Shown here: one piece after another, positions 25,493 to 35,319 of the stretch
Position numbering within the stretch: the first letter of the stretch is position 1
Layout of the letters: every line of letters begins with the position of its first letter
From: Cloeon dipterum
Lineage: Eukaryota; Arthropoda; Insecta; Ephemeroptera; Baetidae
DNA length: 64,000 bases
Direction: 5' to 3'
Assembly: GCF_949628265.1 (NCBI RefSeq)
Contig: NC_088786.1
Span: 15,624,001 to 15,688,000 of the forward strand
Notes under the pieces: generated by a model
Seen by the model: the letters and a program-made list of their open reading frames with translations, nothing else
The model's database searches: none
What the model was told of the DNA's origin: nothing
Program-made: the position numbers and the translations under genes

Positions 25493-27815
25493 TGCCCACG
25501 GAACCCTGCATCTTCAAGAGTCCGTTGGACAGGGACATTAGTAAGCTGCCAGAATGTCCGATCTACGACTTTCTGTATCAAAAGATAATAGAGCGAGGAA
25601 TGGATAAAACCGACAAGCCTTGGGTGGTCAGAATGCTAAATTTTCAACAAACAAATTGCGCACATTTACTGTTTTCACCAGGTGGACACTTCCACTGGGA
25701 CTACTGTCTACTTCAAGGACATCGACCCTCACTCAAGGAACGTTGGAAGCGCCCTGACCCGCCTGGGATTTAAAAACAGGGACATCCTTTACTTTGTCAC
25801 CTATGAAACATCCGTACTCTACCTCATCCAGTTAGGAATTTGGAGGATCGGTGGAGGAGCGCGTGGAGGATTTCAAGGCGAAGCTCCTGGTAATCTATTT
25901 TTAAGGGAGTATAATTTGTTTTAAAAAATATCAAATTATCAGAGGAATTTGCTCGGCAAATGAGGGAGTCGAAATCTCGGTTTGTGCTCGTGGACAAGGA
26001 GACATATTCCAAGATGTTGGAGGCAGTCAAACTGCTATCTTGGCCGGTTACTGTTATCTCCTTTGATGATGTTGGCAATCCAGATGTGGTCTTGGTAACG
26101 TCACTGATCGAGGACGACGGCACTGGTACGTTTGGTGCAATTAAGTTAAATTTTATTACGTTTGGGGGAAGTTTCATTATGCCGAAATATATGAAAGACT
26201 CTCAAGAAGATTTTCCGGAAAATGAGGAAATATGAACCGCAGGTTGTTTTATTCTGAAAATTTTGAAACTTTTCATGAAAAGAATATTTGTTTTCACTCA
26301 CTCGCCTAGTAAAACATAAAAAAGGAAAGAAAATTACCAAAAATTGCACTTTCAGCCTTGCCGGAGAAAGTGGACATCAAGCCAAAGGAAAACATTATTT
26401 GCATTCCTAACACCAGTGGTAGCACCGGGCTGCCAAAAGGCGTTTGCCACACGCACTTTAGTTTCACCACCCTTAACTTTGATCCAAAAGCGGTTGATGT
26501 GTTCAGTGGACCTTTCATGACTCCAATGAGCAATTACGCCAATGGCAGCTACATGGTCACCTGCAGCTCGATCTATTACGGCAGTACAGTCTTCCACCTT
26601 GGGAAATTCCAAAAGGAAAGCTACTTTGATGTGATGGCCAAGTATAAAGTAATTAAAAAAATTATAGTTACAAAATTGGATTTGCTCATGTCACTATTAA
26701 TTTTTGCGCAGCCCGGCAACGTCCTGATGTACCCGTTTGTTGCCAACTGGTTTGCGCGCTGTGACGATTTCGAAAAATATGATTTGAGTTTTCTCAAACT
26801 CATCACCATCGTGGGATCGGTGCTGGATCCAACCACTGCGAAGTTGATCAATCAGAAATTGCCAGGCGCAAAGATTGTCCAGTTCTATGGCATGACAGAA
26901 GTGATCAACGTTTCTAACACCCAAGTGGACGACCCAGAAAACGAGTTTATAAATAAAAACCTCGCTTCCAAGGAGAATATGGGTTAGTAATAGAGACAAG
27001 TTAGCTGAGAAAAACTAATAACATCTTTTGCCTTTATATGTCGCGCATATTCGATTCGAGATTGGGGATTATAAAAACTTTCAACAAGTTTTTTGTTTTT
27101 CTATACATTTACGAATTTTTTAGGAGAGCTGTGCGTTACTTCAGGGAAACTAGTGCCATATGTGGAGGCTAAAATTTTGGACGTGAACACAGGTAACACC
27201 CTGGGGCCGAACGAAAGAGGCGAACTCTACGTCAAAACGCCAATGCTCATGAAAGGCTATCTCAGAGAGGGACATGAAATGGTAAATTGTGTTTCGGGAT
27301 ATTTAAGAAAATGCAGATTTTAAATATTACTTGTGCTTCAGCCTGTTCTAGAGGATGTAACTGAGGATGGATTTTTCAAAACCGGAGACATCGCCTTCTT
27401 TGACGAAAACTCGAACATTTACATCTTGGAAAGGACCAGTTTCCTGTTCAAGTATTACATGTTCATTGTAAGTAAATTGATTTTTTTCTATAATAAATAA
27501 AATAAAATTGTCTATGACTGTGCGTTTCAGGTATCACCGACCGAAATAGAGACATGTATCAAACAACACCCCGACGTGCTGGAAGTAGGGGTGGTCGACA
27601 TCCCTAACCCTGAGTGCACAAGCGTAGCCAGGGCCTTCATCCGCAAAAAGCCCAACTCTAAGTGCACGGAAGCGGATCTCGTCAAGTTTGTTGCTGACCG
27701 GCTGCCTGAGCACAAACAATTGCACGGCGGGGTGCAGTTTGTAGACAAATTACCTGAAAGCAAGGGAAACAAACTGGATAGAAATGCGCTCAAGAAAATG
27801 GCACTTACCTCATAA
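25493..27815 (+). CDS. Luciferase-like acyl-CoA synthetase 1 (adenylate-forming enzyme)
   Basis: ANL-superfamily enzyme of the 4-coumarate-CoA ligase/firefly luciferase-like group. It is expected to activate a carboxylic (probably fatty) acid with ATP and transfer it to CoA. Coding exons: 25493-25626, 25682-25889, 25943-26125, 26356-26648, 26712-26982, 27124-27281, 27342-27467 and 27531-27815. With a start codon split across the leader intron (A|TG) the product is 552 residues, the normal family length. Motifs: phosphate loop [12 protein letters not shown] (194-205), FYGMTE (331-336), KTGD (429-432), hinge region LERT (445-448), and C-terminal GNKLDR with the presumed catalytic lysine at 539. 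The usual hinge-region pattern IKYKGYQVxP reads [10 protein letters not shown], so its glycine is missing. The C-terminus ends LTS, with no SKL-type peroxisomal signal, unlike firefly luciferase. First of three tandem copies. The substrate cannot be deduced. Confidence 0.9.
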
Positions 27816-28882
27816 AATGTTGAATAGCCATATTTCACAAAAAATTCCAACAAAGTTTTGATCTAGTGTCCTAGAGAGATTCATTTTTTATGCAGAAGAG
27901 AGAGTTGCAACTGAAATAATAAAATGAGAAAAATAAAAAAAATCCAATTTTCGGTTCAGAAGGTATGACATACGACAGAGACATTAATATCTTACTTAAG
28001 TGATCAACAAAATCGAGTATTTATCTGACGTTAAGAATCGTTTCATCTAACAAAACAATCAAAAATTCCTTTTGCCTGATTGTGCTTATCATTACTCTTG
28101 CCGTTTCAATATAATATCATTGTTGTACAAAGTGCTGGTTATTATCTGGTGGGAACTATAGTTTGAACTATAAGTGTGTATACTCTAGACATAATATATA
28201 TTAATTACGAAAGTAATAATGGAGCTAATCTTAATGTAATACAAAATATTGATAACTGTCTGACTCGCGTGGTCTGGCAATTAAAGGCTTCTGATCAAAC
28301 ACATATTATTCAAGACTTAAAATTAGTCCCCAATTTTATTAGGAAATGCACGAGATATAATATTATGTAAAATATTGTTGCAATAACTATGGTGATCAAT
28401 AATTATCATAATAATACAATTTTAGGAATCAAATAATAAACGTTTTTAATGTTGTTTTACCGAGGAGTTGATTGGCCCTTTCTTGTTGAAAATTTTTGAA
28501 ATAAATAGAGAACAATTTAATATTTTAGCAAAAGAGGACTCTTATTTGTCAAATGTGAGAAGGTCGAATGCGCATTACTCAGCACCACTTCAGCTTTCTA
28601 TATTAAAATATTTGAGCCACAATCTCTCAAAGCAACAAATTTTTGTCCAGGAGTCGATGGATTTTGATGAAATTTTTTGCGTTATCTTTGCCCTAATTGA
28701 CCGACAAAACAGTCGAGAAAACTCCGAATTTCGAATGTTTTGCGGGCGTTCAAAGGCCAAAATCTGGGAATTTTTAGTACTTCATAACTTTGCTCAGGGT
28801 GGTCCTAGAACAAAAATTAAAACAAAAACAGTAAACTCGTCTCAACAAGGCAAACAACTTATATATATTGATCTCAGATGGT

Positions 28883-28901
28883 AGGTCAAAGGTCAAGGTC
28901 A
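28883..28901 (+). promoter_or_regulatory. Triple nuclear-receptor half-site (DR1 plus DR0)
   Basis: Three consecutive AGGTCA half-sites: two spaced by one base (DR1, the HNF4 or USP/RXR heterodimer type) and a third directly abutting. The last nine bases, TCAAGGTCA, also form the extended half-site bound by FTZ-F1 and ERR receptors. It sits about 1.1 kb downstream of synthetase 1 and 2.7 kb upstream of the synthetase 2 leader. HNF4 and ERR control lipid and energy metabolism genes in insects, so the location is suggestive. Function is inferred from the motif only. Confidence 0.45.
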
Positions 28902-29892
28902 TAAAAATAATATTTTGGATTTTAAACTCAAATTTGAAAATGAACATATTGAAATTTTTATTTTTTTCATAGCAATTTTGTAGAGAACAAAAAATTAAGT
29001 TAATAACGTTAAAATTTGGAATGGCATTTTTCCTCATTTTTTTTTTATAAAAAATGAAAACTTCGAAACCCCTTGTTTTTGAGGTTGGGAAAAAACGATG
29101 ATTGACCAAATCTCGACTTCTAATCACCTGATTTTGAAAACCGCATACCGTTAGACTCGTCTTGACAACCCCAAGTGTACTAAAGGGGTATGAGACCCAC
29201 CAACCCCCTACCCCCTTTTAACCCCCTACAATAACGGGAAATTTAGCATTTTTTGTCCGTTTCAACACCTTAGCACGACGTCGACGAGTAATTGTCTTCT
29301 TCAAACCAATTCAGTTACTTAGTTCACTTCAAATCGAGTCAAACGGTACTTAATTTTTGTTAATAGTACCACTACAATCCGAGATTCGGGTGCACAAAGA
29401 TTTTTATTCTAATCGCGATGCAATAAAATTCTGGATGAGCACCAAATCTCGATTGCTGCACTAAAAATCTCGTCGCAATTATAAAATAAACAGCACACCA
29501 CTCAACTTTCCCTGACATCCCTTTCGGGATTAAAGGGTGCAACCCCTAATACACACCCCATCCCAAGCGCGTTTATTTTTGTATTCATTTTGTGCGGAAA
29601 AGTGTAATTTGACCACTTCCGAGACACTGACAACAGAAATGGAGACCCCAAATATCCATATTTGGCTTCTAGCTTCCCAGAACCATCAACCCATTTAGAA
29701 AAACAAATCAGCAACCCTGAATTCTATATTCCGATATTTCGATCAATTAAAATTTATGTTGATAATAATGACTGCTATTTATAATATAATTAAATAACTT
29801 CATGCAAATAAACAATTAACAAAACTATACACAATGTAGCGTAAAAATTGGATTTTTTCTGTTCTTTTGTCGTTTTTAAATGATGTCTTAAA

Positions 29893-30200
29893 GGTCCTGC
29901 ATTAGGCCAAAAGATTTCGCCTGTGTTTGTTTTTGTAGAATTTTGAGGGCCACAAATCTAAATTTAGTGTCTTTCTTGCTGGGAGAGAGGGCAAGTTGTG
30001 AAAGACACGCCTCATCGGACCTCACACACGCATTCAAGAAATACGATTTAGCACATATTTGCTCTTATATCTCAGTGTCAAATCAAGTTAACACGAAACT
30101 CACGGCAACGCACTCAGCAATAAACCGAACGTTTTCTCCAACAGTCTGCTTACGAAGATCTGCTGCCAAGAAATCCACTTTTAAGTATTATTCAAATTTC
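29893..30200 (+). repeat. Duplicated upstream block, copy 2
   Basis: Collinear, diverged copy of 23740-24030 with small insertions and substitutions. It is located about 1.8 kb upstream of synthetase 2. The open frame at 29943-30257 lies within it, is not conserved as a frame in copy 1, and is not called as a gene. Confidence 0.8.
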
Positions 30201-31547
30201 AAATGTTTTTGTTTAGCGTGCATTTCCTGTTCGTATTTTTTTAAATTAAGTCTATAACTTCCCTAATGGTCTATACTTGATTAATCGAGATGGCAAATTG
30301 ATATCGTTTGAGAAATAAATTATGCTTGTTAAGGAAAAAGAATTTCATATATTATCAAATTTTGCATCTCACTGCAAATATTTACTCACAGCAAAACTGC
30401 ATGCACCGTTATCGGAATGCTTACAAAAACCGCAAAAAAACCACTTGTGCTCGTGTTGAACAATTTTCAGTGTGTCAATTTCATCATAGAAATGGAAAAT
30501 ATTCCTGATTTATTTAATTTAATATGGAAAATGTTATTCTATAATTATTAATAAATATTTCGGATGAAAAAATATCTATAACAGAAACATTATTTAAGGA
30601 TATTTTTTAGTCTTGTCTGGCTTATTTTGGCTTGTTTGTTACTGGAGCTTTTCTCGGGTCAACAAATATTTCTCTCATGGAGTGATTAAAGTTCAAAGAG
30701 CATTTTTTATTAAAGCCACTTATAATCGAAGTCGTACATGAATTCATTTTAATTGCAGACACCGCGCCATCTACGGTTCAATGGCTGATCATGATATTGG
30801 CGTATTTTGGGCCTCTATTAAAAGCAGAAATTCTGAAAATCTAAATTCGTTTCCATTATACTTTTAGTCAGAATAATCAAGCCCTGACGTCCTCTCTCAG
30901 GGAAATTTTTTATTTGATCTCTGATTTTTTTTGGAATTGTTTTACTGTGCAATGTCAATATTGTGCTGCACGCTGAATGACCTTTAAAATAAAAGATCAG
31001 AGCAGCGCCGCTCATTTAACTAACCAACGCCTCTTTTTTTATCAAAAACTAAATAAACACAGAATTATAACAACCCACTGCAGAGGGCTCATATATATAT
31101 TTTTTTTCATACGAGGCTAGATACGCTCAACTGACAGAATTAAAGAACTTGTCAGAATTGAGAAATTCCCTTATCTAATCATTTATTGCAATATTTTGAA
31201 ATCAAATAATACAAGATCAAATTTTGAAGACTGTCTGGTATGTACATAACTCATTATCTCTTTCACGATATAAAATGATAGTGTGATAGAGCCATTAATA
31301 TTTTTGGGATTAGATTGTATTGAGAATGGTGATCATTTTATAAAATAAATGGACACAAGTCACACACATAAGTGCTAAAATATGAATTATTTCATCACAT
31401 GAAATGTTTTTGCATATATTATGACCCACATATTAATTACAGAAAGAATTAAACTATAATCGATTGTATTATATTGCACAAGCTATTCTCAATCGGTATG
31501 TTTTAGTTTCTGGATTTTGAAAATTCGGTTCTAATCTTTGTCCTCTC

Positions 31548-31639
31548 TTATCAACACTTACACACAATAAAAAGCAGCGCAACTGAAGAGGGAACCTCAC
31601 TCTTTGTTGCAAAAGGAGACACTGGCTAATCGTTCAGAA
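31548..31639 (+). promoter_or_regulatory. Core promoter and leader exon of acyl-CoA synthetase 2
   Basis: A TTATCAACA block at 31548-31556 and an AATAAAAAGC box at 31566-31575 correspond in order and spacing to the synthetase 1 promoter. The leader exon ends in TTCAGAA at 31639, followed by a GTATAT donor. Joining it to the next exon creates AGAATG, so the initiator codon is again split after its A. Confidence 0.55.
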
Positions 31640-31695
31640 GTATATTTGTCTCTAAAAATTGTCCATTTCGTCTCAGTCATAACAATTAATTTCAG

Positions 31696-34039
31696 TGCCC
31701 GCGGAGCCCGGCATCTTCAAGAGTCCGTTGGACAGGGATATCAGCAAGCTGCCAGAATGTCCGATTTACGACTTTCTGCGCCAGAAAATAATAGAGCGAG
31801 GAATGGACAAAACCGACAAGCCCTGGGTGGTCAGAATGCTAAATTTTCAACAAACAAATTGCGCACATTTACTGTTTTCACCAGGTGGACACTTCCACTG
31901 GGACTACTGTCTACTTCAAGGACATCGACCCTCACTCAAGGAACGTTGGAAGCGCTCTGACACGCCTAGGATTTAAACACAGGGACATCCTTTACTTTGT
32001 CACCTATGAAACATCCGTACTCTACCTCATCCAGTTAGGGGTTTGGAGGATCGGTGGAGGAGCACGTGGGGGATTTCAAGGCGAAGCTCCTGGTAATCTA
32101 TTTTTAAGGGAGTATATTTTGTTTTAAAAATTTTAAACTATCAGAGGAATTTGCCCGTCAAATGATAGAAGCGAAAGCACGGTTTGTGCTCGTGGACAAG
32201 GAGACATATCCCAAGATGTTGGAGGCAGTCAAACTGCTATCTTGGCCGGTTTCTATCATATCATTTGATGATGTTGGCAATCCAGATGTGGTCTTGGTAA
32301 AGTCACTGATCGAGGACGATGGCACCGGTAAGTGAAAAGCATATCAATCTATTTGCTATTTTGCGTTCAAAGACTAAGTTTCACGCACAAAAATTATTTT
32401 TCAAATAAATGAAGAGACTGACGAAGATGTTGAAAATTATTTAATTTAAATTGTGTTTTTAACTTTACTTGCACGTCTGATCCAAGAAATGTATTTAATA
32501 ATATAGATGTTATTTGAATGAAAAAGCTGAAATATGTGATCTTTTAGCCTTGCCAGAGAAAGTGAATATAAAACCAAAGGAAGACGTCATTTGCATCCCA
32601 AATACCAGCGGTAGCACCGGCCTGCCAAAAGGCGTTTGCCACACGCACTTTGGTTTCACAACCCTCAACTTCGATCCGAGGGCTATAGATGTGTTTAAAC
32701 TGCCCTTCATGACTCCTATGAGCAACTATGCTGTTGGCAGCTTTATGGTCACCACAAGCTCGCTCTATTACGGCAGCACGGTCTTCCACCTGGGGAGATT
32801 CCAAAAGGAAAACTACTTTGAACTAATGGTCAAAAACAAGGCAATTTAATTATATTAGCACCAGAAGAAATTTACTCAATAAAACGATCAATTATACGCA
32901 AACAGCCCGGCAACGTCCTGATGTACCCGTTTGTTGCCAATTGGTTTGCGCGCTGTGATGATATAGGAAAGTATGATTTGAGTTTTCTCAAACTTATCTC
33001 CATCGTGGGATCTGTGCTGGACCCAACAACTGCGCAGTTGATCAATCAGAAATTGCCAGGCGCAAAGATTGTCCTATTCTATGGCATGAGCGAAATGATA
33101 AACATTAGTAACACCCAATTGGACACTTTGGAAAATGAGATTGCTCATGACAAAATTGCAACCAAGGAGAATCAAGGTTAGTTTGGTTATGTGAAATTCT
33201 AATCGCTATTAATTATAATCAGTGTTATTATATATCTTTCATTTCGCTATAGTTTTAACAGAATACAAAAAAAATGGAAAAACAATTTTAGAACTTGAAA
33301 AAAATATTCTTAGCAATTGCTGATTTTTCCGGGTTTGCCTTTTTTAGGGGAACTGTGCGTTACTTCAGGGAAACTAGTGCCATATGTTGTGGCTAAAATT
33401 TTGGACGTGAACACAGGCAACACCCTGGGGCCGAACGAAAGAGGCGAACTTTACGTCAAATCGCCAATGCTCATGAAAGGCTATCTCAGAGAGGGACATG
33501 AAATGGTAAATTGTGTTTCGGGATATGTAAGAAAATGCAGATTTTCATTATTAATTTTGCTTCAGCCTGTAATCGAGAATGTAACTGAGGATGGATTTTT
33601 CAAAACCGGAGACATCGCCTTCTTTGACGAAAACTCGAACATTTACATCTTGGAAAGGACCAGTTTCTTGTTCAAGTATTACATGTTCATTGTACGTAAA
33701 TGGAATTTGGTCAATAATAAATAAAATGAAATTGTCCATGACTGTGCGTTTCAGGTATCACCGACCGAAATAGAGACATGTATCAAACAACACCCCGACG
33801 TGCTGGAAGTAGGGGTGGTCGACATCCCTAACCCTGAGTGCACAAGCGTAGCCAGGGCCTTCATCCGCAAAAAGCCCAACTCTAAGTGCACGGAAGCGGA
33901 TCTCGTCAAGTTTGTTGCTGACCGACTGCCTGAGCACAAACAATTGCACGGCGGGGTGCAGTTTGTAGACAAATTACCAGAAAGCAAGGGAAACAAGCTG
34001 GATAGAATTGCACTCAAGAAAATGGCACTTGATAAGTGA
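31696..34039 (+). CDS. Luciferase-like acyl-CoA synthetase 2
   Basis: The tandem paralogue of synthetase 1, 552 residues, with the same eight coding exons and phases: 31696-31829, 31885-32092, 32145-32327, 32548-32840, 32906-33176, 33348-33505, 33566-33691 and 33755-34039. Motifs: [12 protein letters not shown] phosphate loop, FYGMSE (threonine replaced by serine against copy 1), KTGD, LERT hinge and GNKLDR near the end. The exon ending at 32840 reads AAG|GCAATT, a GC donor where copies 1 and 3 have GT. If it is not spliced, the frame stops two codons later. Exons 1-3 and 6-8 and several of their introns are almost identical to copy 1, while exons 4-5 are more diverged. The C-terminus is ALDK, with no peroxisomal signal. 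The copy is probably functional provided the GC-AG intron is spliced. Confidence 0.86.
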
Positions 34040-35319
34040 ATTGTTTTTCACCGCATGCTTCATGATTTGGAAAAAATTGCAATTATATTTTTCAACGCTG
34101 ATTAAAAAAATTTCTGTACTATAAAGGATGAAAAATCAATTCAATAACTAATAAAAAATATCGTTTATGATTGTGTTTGTGTGATCGTCTCCCTTATCGA
34201 TTCAATTAGCTGTTATATAGCTGTATTAAGTGCTATAGTACAGTTGTTATCTTGTGGGAACCAGTTTTTACAAAAAAAAAAATTAAAAAACCATTTTAAC
34301 TCGAGACATGTATGTTACGTAATTAAATTGTGCAGATGGGGTTCATTGATATTGATAATAGTTAAAATTAATAAATCATCAATTAAAATTTAACGCATAT
34401 GTATGTTCAAGAATTTTTTAGAGCTAAGTAAAACGTAAATTGATAATTATTATATCCAATTAAAACAGTCAAAAGTTTAATTTTTCAAACACTGAAATTC
34501 TCTGCTATTCTTACTGCATTATTATGTTAGCTTCAAATTTGATACTTGATATCACGTGAGAGTGGGTTGGCCTTTTCTTATCGCAAAAATTATATATTTA
34601 AAGAACATCATTGGCAAAATATGGCTCTTGTTTGTCAATTGTGAATCCAAGCGCACATTTTGCAGCGATATTCAGCCATCTCAAAAGTTAGTATTTCATT
34701 TATCCAGGTTTATATTTTTTTCTGAAAAAATTTAAATAGTATTTTAAAATTAGAGAATTTTTCTGCTAATAACACCAAAATTAACTTAGCTTTAACAAAG
34801 AGACAATCAGTAAGCAATCCTTTTGTGTTCTTCGTTACGATAGGCGTTTTAGGTGATGTAATGACGATAATCATATCTTGAAAGTTTTTGGAAAAAGAAT
34901 TTTCGTTACAAAAAATATATTTTTTGTCTAATATTAATTGTGACGATATTTGTTAAAGTAGTTTTAACTTATTATTAGCCTAAAGATTTTAGCCAGTCAG
35001 CAGTACAATTGATCAGTGGCTGCTTAGAAAGTAAAAAAAAATAATTCTACAGGATGAGGTCAAAATGGACCAGAGGCCTTATAAAGACCAAACAGCGGTT
35101 TCAAACTTTGCTTTCAACCCAATCACTCGACGCAAAACAAAATTTAGACGGTTCTGCCAGCCACTGTGTTACGGGTTTGCGATTGAAAACCACACAATTA
35201 ATCTCAAAAGTGAATACCACTATCAACATCAAACCGATAAATAATATTTTCTCTTTACGGCTGTATAAATAAATAGTTAAAAATCTATTTCAATTTTGAT
35301 TATTTTCAATGCTATCTAG
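34040..35319. other. Intergenic region and leader of synthetase 3
   Basis: It holds the synthetase 2 3' flank (AATAAAAAAT near 34151). A segment at 34235-34700 is similar to 28120-28610. The leader exon of synthetase 3 is uncertain: by analogy it may end in TTAGAAA at about 35022 before GTAAAA, or in CTCAAAA at about 35208 before GTGAAT. No clear TATA box was seen. The frame at 35054-35272 has no recognisable motif. Confidence 0.45.

Larger units (their letters stand above)
27816..31560. other. Intergenic region between synthetases 1 and 2
   Basis: AATAAA at about 27917 is a candidate poly(A) signal for synthetase 1. A block at about 28120-28610 has a diverged counterpart at 34235-34700 downstream of synthetase 2. 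The next 1.3 kb (about 28620-29890) has no counterpart there and looks like an insertion. It includes C-rich patches (CCCCCTACCCCC near 29200) and the nuclear-receptor half-site cluster. The duplicated upstream block follows at 29893-30200. No coding frame was supported. Confidence 0.6.

Noticed and set aside
28468..28884. 138-residue plus-strand frame between synthetases 1 and 2
   Set aside because: Part of it corresponds to non-coding sequence duplicated at 34.55-34.7 kb where the frame is not kept; no domain recognised.
29943..30257. 104-residue plus-strand frame
   Set aside because: It lies in the duplicated upstream block; the counterpart at 23.7-24.0 kb does not preserve the frame.
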